DNA from: Photorhabdus caribbeanensis
GTDB taxonomy: Bacteria > Pseudomonadota > Gammaproteobacteria > Enterobacterales > Enterobacteriaceae
Reading direction: 5' to 3'
Assembly: GCF_018448885.1 (NCBI RefSeq)
Contig: NZ_RCWB01000036.1
Location: 1-56,537, forward strand
DNA: 56,537 nt
The notes below the pieces were generated by a model that was not told where the DNA came from, did not search any database, and saw only the letters and a program-made list of their open reading frames with translations. Both the position numbers and the translations under genes were made by a program. Shown here in pieces: positions 42,223 to 51,337 of this stretch. Numbering within the stretch: the stretch's first letter is position 1; each line of letters begins with the position of its first letter.

Positions 42223-43602
42223 TTACCCTCCTACTTTCAGCAACAAATAATAGCGATTCAGCAATTGATTAAAACGGGTGTTAATTTGCATCAGTAATGC
42301 CAGCGATACAGTGCCACTCTTTTTTTGTTCCGCCAGTTGACGCAGCAACTCCTCTAATGGCGGAGTATTCGCCAACGGCTGCCGAATGCTAAACACCATA
42401 GACTTCAATTCAGAACCGGTGAGATAACGACCGCGTTTCTCATCCAATGCGTCAAGTCGGTCTGTCAGATGTTGCAGGCGTAATTGGGCTAGATGGTAAT
42501 TTTCCAATGCCTGCATCGGTAATGCCGCCGCCTCACGCTGGTGTAACCACTGATTTTGCATATCCTGTACTGCCTGACTGGCCGGCCACAATGTACGTAG
42601 CTGTTGTAATAGCTGAGAACCATAACTCAAAGGCCAAAAAGCTGGCAAAGTGGTTAAATTTGTCAGCTGCACACGACTCGCATCCAACGTTTTATCCTGT
42701 AACCGGCTCAGTAGCGCCGCATTATCCGATCGGTGTAATTCGGCAAGTTGTGCAGGCAGCAGTGTCTGCGGTAACGGGTAGGCCGTCGCCAGCAAAGCCT
42801 CAACCAACGGGGACGGTTGCCGTATCCTGTCCACCAGCCAACCGCCCGTCACAACCAACGCACAAAATGCAACTCCCGCCACAAAACCGTGCCAAGCTTT
42901 CCAGCGCGAAGCAGGCACAACCTGAGCGACTTTGACTTGCGGTTGCACCGATGAGATTGTCTCCTGTACCACGTAGATCAGTTGCGGCGAAGAGGGTTCT
43001 TCGGGCAGTAAAATAGCCTTGCCCTCAACAGGTTGCGCCGAGGCAAGAGATACTGCTACCGCGCCCTTTTCCTGCTCCAGACACTCTAATCGCCGGGCGC
43101 TGTTGTGAAGCTGTACACGCAAACTGTCAAGTTTACTGACATGTTTCAGCTCCAGACGTTGAAGCATTTCGCACAGTTGCTCAAGCACCTTTTCCGCCCG
43201 GTAAATGAGCGGCAAGTCAATATAAGAGAAGATGCAAGTACGCAATACCTGCTGTAAGCGTGCAGCCAGCCAGGCGAAAATTTCAATCCGCGCATGCGTT
43301 GGTTGAGGCCAGAACTGCGCCCATTGATGGCTCACTAATCCATCAATCAATGCTAATCCTTCATCAATACCGGCTAATCCGGCGCGTTGAGCGCGGGCCA
43401 ATGTGTACCAGGCGGCACTTTGTAGCTCTACGCCATTTAATCGAAACAACGCCAGACAAAGTTGTTCAACTCTGGCCCAATCAACATCAGGTCGAGCTGG
43501 ATGGTTCAATTTACCGATTTCTTCTTTCAGCGCGCTGAATTCCGGCAGTGCGCGTGGGTCATCCCCGGTATGTATCGTGTTACCGGATGATATTGTAGTC
43601 AT
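42223..43602 (-). CDS. VasL/TagA-like T6SS protein (TssA family, membrane-anchored)
   Basis: A 459-aa protein with an N-terminal ImpA/TssA-like domain (residues ~15-130: LNGVELQSAAWYTLARAQRA), a variable linker, one membrane segment (~239-257, FVAGVAFCALVVTGGWLV) and a C-terminal VasL domain. Such proteins help anchor or stop the distal end of the contracting sheath. It is the last gene of this T6SS block, downstream of tssE. A second TssA-type protein is encoded at 47506-49104. Confidence 0.8.
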   Translation of the reverse strand: MTTISSGNTIHTGDDPRALPEFSALKEEIGKLNHPARPDVDWARVEQLCLALFRLNGVELQSAAWYTLARAQRAGLAGIDEGLALIDGLVSHQWAQFWPQPTHARIEIFAWLAARLQQVLRTCIFSYIDLPLIYRAEKVLEQLCEMLQRLELKHVSKLDSLRVQLHNSARRLECLEQEKGAVAVSLASAQPVEGKAILLPEEPSSPQLIYVVQETISSVQPQVKVAQVVPASRWKAWHGFVAGVAFCALVVTGGWLVDRIRQPSPLVEALLATAYPLPQTLLPAQLAELHRSDNAALLSRLQDKTLDASRVQLTNLTTLPAFWPLSYGSQLLQQLRTLWPASQAVQDMQNQWLHQREAAALPMQALENYHLAQLRLQHLTDRLDALDEKRGRYLTGSELKSMVFSIRQPLANTPPLEELLRQLAEQKKSGTVSLALLMQINTRFNQLLNRYYLLLKVGG

Positions 43603-43655
43603 AACAGTTATCCTTAGCAGGCTATTTCAGCAAGCCAACCTGATGAAACAGAGGG

Positions 43656-44090
43656 TTAATCGATATGGCCTTGTTGACGTAAATGGCGGATTAATACCTT
43701 CCCTTCCGGTACAAATTCCGTACTAAAACGCACTAATCCTATGTCTTTCAGCTCAGCGTTGATGTCATAACGCAGATGCCCCGGCTCAATTTGCGGCAGT
43801 AACGTGATATAGATTCGTTTCAAACGCGGCTCATAGGTCAACAACGTGTGTTCGATTGTGGCAATCAGACTCTGTGACGACGCGGGCAGCCCTTGCAAAA
43901 TGACGTTGAAATCAGGCAGGCCATAATCCGGTAAGTGAGCAATCGAACCTGCTCGACTGCTCAGGATACGTTGCATATTATCCATCACGGATAAAATCAC
44001 TTGATTTCGTTCATCGATCTGATTGAGATCCAGCCCACCGTTAAAGTTAAACATCAACATTTCGTAAAGCGAAGGTCTTAGATGTTTCAT
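43656..44090 (-). CDS. tssE: TssE, T6SS baseplate gp25-like protein
   Basis: A 144-aa gp25-like baseplate wedge protein. Typical features are LPDYGLPDF near residues 53-61, the EHTLLTYEPRL helix and a C-terminal FSTEFV strand. It forms the baseplate with TssF and TssG, which lie just upstream. It starts 4 bp after tssJ ends. Confidence 0.9.
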   Translation of the reverse strand: MKHLRPSLYEMLMFNFNGGLDLNQIDERNQVILSVMDNMQRILSSRAGSIAHLPDYGLPDFNVILQGLPASSQSLIATIEHTLLTYEPRLKRIYITLLPQIEPGHLRYDINAELKDIGLVRFSTEFVPEGKVLIRHLRQQGHID

Positions 44091-44093
44091 TGA

Positions 44094-44630
44094 TCACCCC
44101 TTCATTCCATTCAATGTCAGGGTGCCGCTACCCAACTCGATCGTGCGCGGTTTCTCAGCATCCAATTCGTCACGCCTGATCACCAACCGCCAACCACTAT
44201 TGGCGGCATCCGGTGTGTGAAACAGCCCCACAATCCCCACAAACCGTGCCGCTTTCTCCATCGGCATATCCAGTGACACACTCCCCTTCGGCGCCACTCT
44301 GATATCCCGCTGCGCCAGCCAATCCGCCTTAAGCGCCTCGCTGTCGCCTTTCAACAGTTCCGTATAACTGGCACGCTCAAATGCTTTATTGTCCTTAAGC
44401 TGATAAACACGTACCACCGTGCTCAACGGAGTTTGCGCGTCGGTGGTGTTAAGGGCGCTGCGTGCACTGAAATCCAAATGCAGCGTTTTCACCTGTTTAT
44501 GAAAAATGGATTGCGTAACGGCTACCGTGCCGTCAGTTACGGTCTGTGTCAGACCACATCCAACTAACCCTTGCGCCATCAGACAGACGATGCCGCCCAT
44601 CATGGCTGATTTAAAATTGATAGCTGCCAT
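44094..44630 (-). CDS. tssJ: TssJ, T6SS outer-membrane lipoprotein
   Basis: A 178-aa protein with a lipoprotein signal (hydrophobic residues 8-24, lipobox GLVGC, C25). The mature part has the TssJ beta-sandwich and the variable loop that binds TssM. It overlaps the end of tssG by 20 bases. It anchors the TssJLM membrane complex; tssM lies at the other end of the window. Confidence 0.9.
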   Translation of the reverse strand: MAAINFKSAMMGGIVCLMAQGLVGCGLTQTVTDGTVAVTQSIFHKQVKTLHLDFSARSALNTTDAQTPLSTVVRVYQLKDNKAFERASYTELLKGDSEALKADWLAQRDIRVAPKGSVSLDMPMEKAARFVGIVGLFHTPDAANSGWRLVIRRDELDAEKPRTIELGSGTLTLNGMKG

Positions 44631-45687
44631 TCTCGGCCTCTCTATATTGATAACTCGGTAAGAGCCCTTGATAGTGCCCCAAATTAATTTTCACCATGCC
44701 AGAAACCGTTGATGATCCCGGTTTCAATCCCAATACACCTGTACGACCTAACCGAACACGCTGTTTCCCTAACTGTGCTGACGGTAATACCCATTTGGGT
44801 AAGGTGAGCTGTAATCGCACGCTACAACGCCAGCCCAGATAAACACGCAGCAACACCAACAGGTCGGTATGCAGTTCCCCCTGCGGCAGCCACCCTTGAG
44901 CTTCATCGATATCTTCGGTATAGAGATCCAGCATCATTTGGCTGTTAACATCCGTCCCGACTTTGCTCAGTATTGGACGTTGAGAAAGTCGAACCGGATG
45001 GTGACGACTTAAGCGAACCGGTTGAGTCAACCGTACTCGCCTGCGATCATGAGGAACTACCTGTACCTGCGTGCGAGGAGCCAACAGCTTGACCAGCGCC
45101 ATCACCCCTTCTGCTATCCGGGTTGGCAATCGCATGATACTGAGCAGCGCCAGAAAGCGAGAAGCCGGCGTAGCAATATGTTGCTGGCTGCCGGCGATCC
45201 CCAAACCAATCAGCCCAAGCAGGCATTGCGATGTTTGATCTTGACCACTCGGTTCATAAGTCGCGGGATAGGAATATTTACGCCAGATACGGTAATACTG
45301 GGTCATCATTCGATGGTTAAAAATATCCAGAAAGTCTGCTACGCCTTCATAACCTTCACTCTGCTGAACGATATCATTCAGATAAGCCGTCGGTAGTGGC
45401 GAATCCACCCCATACAAGCCGAGAAACGTGGTGCGTACTGTCGGCGGCAACTCCGGCTGTTGCTCATCCCACTCCACATTTTTCAGTTCACCGGCAGGAA
45501 AACCCATACCAGGATCAGGCCGGAAACGGATCGGATCATCACCGGGGGACATCGTACTGCCCAACGGCGGACGCCCATCCCGCATACTCTCCAGCAATTG
45601 ACAGAAGCGATAAAAGTTAAAATCGTAAATATTCGGCGCCAGTTGCCGCATCAACCGGGAATACGTTGATTGTGATTTTCTTGCCAT
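44611..45687 (-). CDS. tssG: TssG, T6SS baseplate protein
   Basis: A 358-aa protein of the TssG (VasB/ImpH) family. Clear features are IYDFNFYRFCQLLESM, the DPIRFRPDPGMGFPAGEL segment and the TFLGLYGVDSPLPTAYL motif. It forms the baseplate wedge with TssF and TssE. ATG at 45687 has GGGAG 9 bases upstream, better than the ATG at 45696. It overlaps tssF by about 37 bases. Confidence 0.92.
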   Translation of the reverse strand: MARKSQSTYSRLMRQLAPNIYDFNFYRFCQLLESMRDGRPPLGSTMSPGDDPIRFRPDPGMGFPAGELKNVEWDEQQPELPPTVRTTFLGLYGVDSPLPTAYLNDIVQQSEGYEGVADFLDIFNHRMMTQYYRIWRKYSYPATYEPSGQDQTSQCLLGLIGLGIAGSQQHIATPASRFLALLSIMRLPTRIAEGVMALVKLLAPRTQVQVVPHDRRRVRLTQPVRLSRHHPVRLSQRPILSKVGTDVNSQMMLDLYTEDIDEAQGWLPQGELHTDLLVLLRVYLGWRCSVRLQLTLPKWVLPSAQLGKQRVRLGRTGVLGLKPGSSTVSGMVKINLGHYQGLLPSYQYREAENGSYQF

Positions 45688-47417
45688 CGCAAACATCTCC
45701 CAGAAGGTTGAAGGACCAGTGTCAATTGGTTAAACAGATGAATATCGGTATACAGCGAGAAGAAACGGTTAAGCAGTTCACCGAACAGGAAAATATCGCC
45801 TTCGCCGGAAAAGCCATTGCTGTTCAGGGTAATCTCAATATCAACGCCCCGGAGTAGGAAGCCCTTTTCAAAACGTTCGATCAAAGCGTGTCTCACCCCA
45901 ACAATGGCGTCCAGACAGCGGCAGTTCATCTCATCATTTGTCCAGTTATAAAGCCCTAACGTGCCGCGCAGCACCTCTGGGTTATCCATCATGCTAAGAA
46001 AGTTAGAACCGAGATGACTCAATATCCGCCAGTGGAAACGGTCATTCGCCGGGGGATAACAGGGCAATGTTGGTGAACAGAGGTTCCTTACGCGCAGCGT
46101 GCCCGCGGCGGAGTGTAGTGTCTGTTCAAGTTGGGTATTACGTAATGCCTGACGAGGTAACTGGCCGTTGGTTCCGGTGATACGCAATGAAAGAGTTTCA
46201 TCATCAAGCTCTGGGTCAGTTTCAAACGATTCCCCGCCGAGGATCAGCCAGGTATCGTGCAAACCCGAAGGACTTCGGCATACACGAGTATGGAAATAAC
46301 GCTCCGGTGCGGAACTACGCATGATGCCACCCCGATGACGAAAGCTGCTAAACGGAACAAAACGCTGAGCGTCACCTCGGCGGGAAGAGGAGACTTCATC
46401 CACCGAATAGATTTCGGTATGACCATCCTGAATGCGCATCGGACGCAGTAGATACTCATTTTGCAGCCGCGAAATGTGCATCGGATCAGCTTCAACACGG
46501 AACAAATTGATTACCGGCACACAATGCAACCGAATATTTTCCGCTGAAAACTTCAATTCATAGGGCCACAGTTCACTGAGTACGATATCCAACTCAAACC
46601 AAGGCGTACCGCCAGGAATCTCTAACGAATCCAAGCCATTGAGCGCCACAAACATAAATTTTTCACGGAACGTGAAATATTCCAGTAACAACTGATAGCC
46701 ACTGAATGCGCTCTCCTGTTTCGGCCACAGAACATCGTCATTGTCGAATCCCATTGGCGAGAAAGAGCCATTCTCAAGACGAAAACGCTCTTCCTTACCG
46801 GGTAAGCGCGCGTAAATGTGTTGAGTCTGCCGGGTCAACGCCAGATGTAAGGCAGAACTCACCGGACGGCCCGCTTTGAGATACAGAGGCAGCCGCGCCA
46901 AATCCACCTTATCCCACTCCGTCAACTGACCGCAGTCAAAACGCAAACGAATTACTGAACGGCCGTCGGCTTCATTTTGCAACGTCGCAGAGGTGATATG
47001 CAGCGGTGTAATCTGCACATCGCGGGTAGTCCGGTAATAGCAGCGGGTCTGGCTTGGTCCTACGGGCTGAGATATCACCTCAAACCCTTTGGCGATCACT
47101 TCACTGCTTGGCAAAGTCTGATAATCAGGCGCCAATTCAACAATAGAGAGTGAAGGAATAGTCCGCAGATAGTGCGGCCACAGCAAACTCACCAGCCCTT
47201 CCGTCAGTTCCGGTAAATCATCATCAAGTTTCTGACGCATCCGACCCATCAAGAAAGCGAAGCCTTCAAGCAATCGCTCTACATAAGGATCAAGATCCCG
47301 ATCGTCGCTCAGATTCAGCATGGCTGCCCGATCCGGGTGCGCCTGCGCAAACTCTTTGCCAGCTTCACGCAGATAGTGCATTTCCGCCTCGTAATAGCGG
47401 AGAATTAAATCATCCAT
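45651..47417 (-). CDS. tssF: TssF, T6SS baseplate protein
   Basis: A 588-aa protein of the TssF (VasA/ImpG) family. It begins with LILRYYEAEMHYLREAGKEF and has DPYVERLLEGFAFL and LVSLLWPHYLRTIPS, all typical. It is the core of the baseplate wedge with TssG, whose gene overlaps its 3' end. It lies 88 bp behind tssA. Confidence 0.95.
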   Translation of the reverse strand: MDDLILRYYEAEMHYLREAGKEFAQAHPDRAAMLNLSDDRDLDPYVERLLEGFAFLMGRMRQKLDDDLPELTEGLVSLLWPHYLRTIPSLSIVELAPDYQTLPSSEVIAKGFEVISQPVGPSQTRCYYRTTRDVQITPLHITSATLQNEADGRSVIRLRFDCGQLTEWDKVDLARLPLYLKAGRPVSSALHLALTRQTQHIYARLPGKEERFRLENGSFSPMGFDNDDVLWPKQESAFSGYQLLLEYFTFREKFMFVALNGLDSLEIPGGTPWFELDIVLSELWPYELKFSAENIRLHCVPVINLFRVEADPMHISRLQNEYLLRPMRIQDGHTEIYSVDEVSSSRRGDAQRFVPFSSFRHRGGIMRSSAPERYFHTRVCRSPSGLHDTWLILGGESFETDPELDDETLSLRITGTNGQLPRQALRNTQLEQTLHSAAGTLRVRNLCSPTLPCYPPANDRFHWRILSHLGSNFLSMMDNPEVLRGTLGLYNWTNDEMNCRCLDAIVGVRHALIERFEKGFLLRGVDIEITLNSNGFSGEGDIFLFGELLNRFFSLYTDIHLFNQLTLVLQPSGRCLRWQENHNQRIPG

Positions 47418-47505
47418 ATCATCACTCTTAATGGTTGTTATAAAACGAAAAATAAAACACGTTGAGAAGATCTACAGTTGCGCCTCCGCCTGAGAAGAGA
47501 GTCAA

Positions 47506-49104
47506 TCAACCGCAAAGCACCGAAGCTCTGACCGGATCAATCGCCACCAATCCAGCCAGCAGAGCCTCCATCCGTTGCGCCATCCTCGCCTTATCATGCT
47601 CACTGCGTTGAGCTTTCATACGCAGCAACTTAAGCAGACACGCTTTCACCTCAAACATCAGTTCCGGCTCCCATTCGCCAAGATTGAATTGCTCATCGGC
47701 GTCAAGTTCAGTCAACAAATGCAACGCCATTTCATTTTTGCCGTATTGCTCAGCCACCCGCGCCATCAGCAAACGCTGCAACCAACGGTGACGCGCCCCA
47801 TTAATGCCGGGCAATTGCCCCAACCAGCGCAACGCCGCATCAATGCCCTCGCTGTCCGCCAGTTGCAGCGCTTCCGCTTCCAGCGCCAAAACGTCATCAT
47901 CGTGTCGAGGTTGCACCGGCAAATGCTCAAACTGCCAATCAGCCTGATTGTCATAAACCTGTTGGGCTATCCAACTGGTTGTCACCTCATCAGCAAAGGG
48001 CGTCCCATCGTTATAGGCCATACTCTCCAGCCCCGGCAGCCGCTCAAGCAGTATCCTCAGATCGTGTTTCATGATGTCCGCCCAACCTTCGTAAGGGCAG
48101 CCCAATCGGCTTAATGCCTGACAGAGATACCATTGCAAATCCAGCCAAAAATGATTCACCCCTTCCGCAAACATACGCTCGGCCTGTTCCAATAACTCAT
48201 GCCAGTTCTGTTGCCGGTAAAGCCGCTTTAACTGAGCGCGATATTCAGTGCGGGGAGGAACCAGACGGGTACGCTCATCAGCATCCTGTGGTGGTAATTG
48301 ATGTACGGTATCCCAACGGACGCTACGTATTAGCCGGGCGGAAGAGAGCCAGCCCTGAGGCTGATCACGCAGATAACGCACCAGTTCCCGCGCCTGATTC
48401 AGCAGATCACGCCCAGATTGTACCTGACGCCATACCGGTGGCTCACCCGGCGCTGATGCTTTGCTCTGTCCCGCCGATGGCGGAACCGGAGCGGCAGTTT
48501 GCGGCACCACCGCACTCACGCCGCCGGACTGAGCTAATCGATTCTCCAGTGTTCTTGCCAGCCCGACCAAGCTTGGACGAGATTCTTCATCCCAAGAGGA
48601 AAATGAGTGTTCCAGTAACACCAACGCCGCCAGAATGTGGTCAAAATCGGTCCGATTTACCTCTGGATAGCGCGATAAACTGTCCCGCATTTTTGCGCCT
48701 GTCAGCCATTCCAGAGCAGCTTTACGGCTGCCAGCCCGACTGGGCAACAGGGCTTCGCCAAAACGATCCGCCAATCCGGCCAATAGCGCCAACCCTTCTG
48801 CCAGACCGCGTTCCCCTTCGCAATGCAGCCTGGCCCACACATAGTAGGTCGCCACGCGGACATCTTTGCATTTGGTGGTCAACAACTTTTCCGCCAGTTG
48901 ACAAATCAGGGCGGTATCAATGCCACTGATTTTGTTAACCTCTTCCCGCATATGCTGAAAATCGTCTTCATAGACCGGATCATTGCCTGTAGGCGCATCG
49001 GTACTAATGGGTAACAACCAGCTTTCCCACCGCGCCGCGTTCTGCCGAGCTTCGGCAAGGGCATCACGTCCAACAAAACAACTCGCAATTAGCTGTTGCA
49101 GCAT
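47506..49104 (-). CDS. tssA: TssA, T6SS sheath/tube assembly coordinator
   Basis: A 532-aa TssA protein with an N-terminal ImpA domain (DAPTGNDPVYEDDFQHM, ATYYVWARLHCEGE), a Pro/Ala-rich linker (~205-235) and a C-terminal VasJ-type domain (AEQYGKNEMALHLL). It recruits Hcp and sheath subunits to the baseplate and caps the growing tail. An AAGGAG about 9 bases upstream fits the start. It lies after a 165-bp gap that holds a 41-codon ORF. Confidence 0.88.
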   Translation of the reverse strand: MLQQLIASCFVGRDALAEARQNAARWESWLLPISTDAPTGNDPVYEDDFQHMREEVNKISGIDTALICQLAEKLLTTKCKDVRVATYYVWARLHCEGERGLAEGLALLAGLADRFGEALLPSRAGSRKAALEWLTGAKMRDSLSRYPEVNRTDFDHILAALVLLEHSFSSWDEESRPSLVGLARTLENRLAQSGGVSAVVPQTAAPVPPSAGQSKASAPGEPPVWRQVQSGRDLLNQARELVRYLRDQPQGWLSSARLIRSVRWDTVHQLPPQDADERTRLVPPRTEYRAQLKRLYRQQNWHELLEQAERMFAEGVNHFWLDLQWYLCQALSRLGCPYEGWADIMKHDLRILLERLPGLESMAYNDGTPFADEVTTSWIAQQVYDNQADWQFEHLPVQPRHDDDVLALEAEALQLADSEGIDAALRWLGQLPGINGARHRWLQRLLMARVAEQYGKNEMALHLLTELDADEQFNLGEWEPELMFEVKACLLKLLRMKAQRSEHDKARMAQRMEALLAGLVAIDPVRASVLCG

Positions 49105-49106
49105 CT

Positions 49107-49232
49107 CTATATTCTCCTTTGACGCTGAATATCTCTGTCAGCCTCTGGAATTCTGCTCGTGAATAAAGAGACAGAAATAACTTCACCATCGCTATTGAGC
49201 TGATTGCTCAAGCGAATAACACCTTTAAACAT
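49107..49232 (-). CDS. 41-aa ORF of unknown function upstream of tssA
   Basis: It starts at an ATG with AGGGA 5 bases upstream and ends 2 bases before the tssA ATG. The sequence begins MFKGVIRLSNQLNSDGEV and has a basic end. The ribosome site of tssA lies inside its last codons, so it could act as a coupling leader. It may also be chance or a gene remnant. Confidence 0.35.
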   Translation of the reverse strand: MFKGVIRLSNQLNSDGEVISVSLFTSRIPEADRDIQRQRRI

Positions 49233-49269
49233 CACAGTCCCTATATTATTAAGGATAAATTTTTCACGT

Positions 49270-50037
49270 TTAGAACGTGATAATATTATCGTTCGGATTA
49301 TTCCATGCAGCCTGTGAAAGCCGCTTGATGACTTTTATCAGATCGTCTCTTTCAACAAATTTCTTTGAAAATACGATGTTGATTTTTTTATTTAAATTAA
49401 CAGCAAGCAGCACACTCTCTTCACGCTCCTCCACCCTATTAATACAGCCATAAGGCAAGAAAATCGTTTTACTCAACGCGGTTGGCGTTAACAGAAAACC
49501 CCCTTCTGTCTCAGCAAAGAAATAACGACCTTCTGTTTTCCGATATGAGAGACAATGCATAGCCGTCATCATCACACAAATATTACTCGCACCCTTAATT
49601 GACATAACCAGCGTTATGCAACCCAAAATACACATCCTTTTCCAATACCTATCCCGGACAAAATAGACCGTGGAATCAGGAGTGATATTACCTGCCTGAT
49701 ATTGATATTCATAGAATGGGGATAGTGCAACTCGTTGAATCGACAATAAACACCCTATGAAATAAACCGCGCCAAATGGGAAAAAACAAGATGCAATAAA
49801 CGAACTGACTTTCGCATACTTTGGCGCTTTGAGAATAACAAACAGATTAACCACCTCCAGCAAAATAATAATTAACATCAAAGCATTGAATATTGGTGAT
49901 TTAGCAATAAGATATTGCTCTTTATAAGAAAATTCAAAATAACCAGCACCCACTACCTTTATAGCAATCAGTAAGACTAAATAGGTTAATACATTAATAG
50001 CCAAACCTATCCAAACCATTTTATAGATCTGATTCAC
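49270..50037 (-). CDS. Four-pass membrane protein, possible immunity protein
   Basis: A 255-aa protein with four likely membrane segments (about 8-29, 48-68, 78-99, 135-155) and a cytoplasmic C-terminal domain (~165-255) ending in a helix (DDLIKVIKRLSQAAW). No family is recognised. Its position between the VasX-like effector, two membrane paralogues and the T6SS core genes suggests protection of the inner membrane against a pore-forming effector; this is inference. Confidence 0.6.
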   Translation of the reverse strand: MNQIYKMVWIGLAINVLTYLVLLIAIKVVGAGYFEFSYKEQYLIAKSPIFNALMLIIILLEVVNLFVILKAPKYAKVSSFIASCFFPFGAVYFIGCLLSIQRVALSPFYEYQYQAGNITPDSTVYFVRDRYWKRMCILGCITLVMSIKGASNICVMMTAMHCLSYRKTEGRYFFAETEGGFLLTPTALSKTIFLPYGCINRVEEREESVLLAVNLNKKINIVFSKKFVERDDLIKVIKRLSQAAWNNPNDNIITF

Positions 50038-50229
50038 AAAAAAACCTTAATTTACACAAAATTACATATCAATCGCATAAAAATAGATAAAACTTTACAT
50101 TGGATAATTCATTACTGAATTTTCCGAAGACAAGCAATCTCTTAATATCTCGACAACTCTTTATAGATAATCTTGGGAACTCACCATACATGCTCTCTTT
50201 AATTGTTTTCTACTGCTTTATTACTTGAA

Positions 50230-51261
50230 TCAGTAATAGTAGTAATAGCTGGAGTAACAGCTCTTATCTGGCAAAATCCTCTTACTCCCCTCATTCAATT
50301 TTCCATCCGGGGAATTAGCTTTGATTTTCCTCAGCCTCTTTTTTGTGAATTTCTCAAGATTAATTTCTGTAGGATTAGGAAACCCCAATACAGTAAAAAT
50401 TTCCTCAGCCAGCCTGAGTGTTGGTTTAGGATTCCTCATGCAATAAAAATAAACTAATGGTGAAAGGATAATGGCTATCACACCAAAAGACAAAGACATA
50501 TATTTTATACAATTCACCATATATTCAACAAAGTATTCCACCACATATTTTATAATGAACTCTCCACCATCAAAAATCGCATCGCTCGTGAATATAGGAA
50601 AAATAGCCAAAGAACCATACCAGACGACACGTATATTATATTTAGCATTTGAATGAATACCCTGTTTACAACGTGGCGTCATAGAAACCACTCTTAATTC
50701 GGGATGGGCAATCGCATAAACCATATAATGCCCCTCTTGCTCGATTACCGCTAATTCAACATAATCCCCCACTTTTGCGGAAGTAAACCCCAGCCAGCCG
50801 TGGAAGGGAACGCCATTGATTTTTCCCCGCACAAAATCACAGACATCACTTACCCTAACGGTGGTTTGTGAATCAGTACCCGAGGCATTTCCTGCTATTG
50901 ACACCCCAACTCCCCGATACAATTTCCGTTCATTCTGACAGGCAAAGGCGGCTGGACCATATTCACGATCGGTAAAATAACCAATCACACACAGGGCCTC
51001 GAACTCTTCCAATACACCACTCACTTTGATTAACGGCTTACCCGGCGGCAATTCCGGTGGTGGCGGCTCTTTTGCTAATATCGCATCTAGCTCAGGGATT
51101 TTAGCTTGAAGATTCATTATTTCCTGTTCCGCTCTTTTTTTGCTATCGGGAAAATTGATGGCATGTTTTCGGTTTACACTAATATCAATATCAATGCCCT
51201 TTCTCTGCCTTTTGATTTCATCAAAATCAATAGCCTCTTTATAAGGACGATAGGTACTCAT
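50230..51261 (-). CDS. Membrane protein, second paralogue behind the VasX-like effector
   Basis: A 343-aa protein very similar to its upstream neighbour. It starts MSTYRPYKEAIDFDEIK and has a soluble beta-rich domain with FVRGKINGVPFHGWLGF, two membrane segments near 210-230 and 245-270, and a charged tail ending SSYYYYY. The family may be what databases call a putative type VI secretion system effector, but position favours immunity. A 21-codon remnant matching the effector's C-terminus precedes it with the same ATGA overlap, so the gene arose by duplication with the effector end. The tyrosine tail is encoded by a TAY repeat. Confidence 0.7.
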   Translation of the reverse strand: MSTYRPYKEAIDFDEIKRQRKGIDIDISVNRKHAINFPDSKKRAEQEIMNLQAKIPELDAILAKEPPPPELPPGKPLIKVSGVLEEFEALCVIGYFTDREYGPAAFACQNERKLYRGVGVSIAGNASGTDSQTTVRVSDVCDFVRGKINGVPFHGWLGFTSAKVGDYVELAVIEQEGHYMVYAIAHPELRVVSMTPRCKQGIHSNAKYNIRVVWYGSLAIFPIFTSDAIFDGGEFIIKYVVEYFVEYMVNCIKYMSLSFGVIAIILSPLVYFYCMRNPKPTLRLAEEIFTVLGFPNPTEINLEKFTKKRLRKIKANSPDGKLNEGSKRILPDKSCYSSYYYYY

Positions 51262-51323
51262 GAGATATCCTTAATTGCGTTAGCAAAACTTTTACGTTGT
51301 TCTTCATACAGTTGATTCCTATT
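51258..51323 (-). pseudogene. Remnant of an effector C-terminus
   Basis: Just before the second paralogue, one frame reads NRNQLYEEQRKSFANAIKDI and stops with TGA overlapping its start (ATGA). It matches the real end of the VasX-like effector (KDKLCEQQRNSFANAIKDGI). This is the surviving tail of a second effector copy, otherwise deleted. Confidence 0.75.
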
Positions 51324-51337
51324 TTTAATTACTTGAA

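Noticed and set aside
48114-48929. A 271-codon plus-strand frame opposite tssA
   Set aside because: Very rich in Pro, Arg and Ala as expected for an antisense frame, with no ribosome site; tssA is clearly the real gene.
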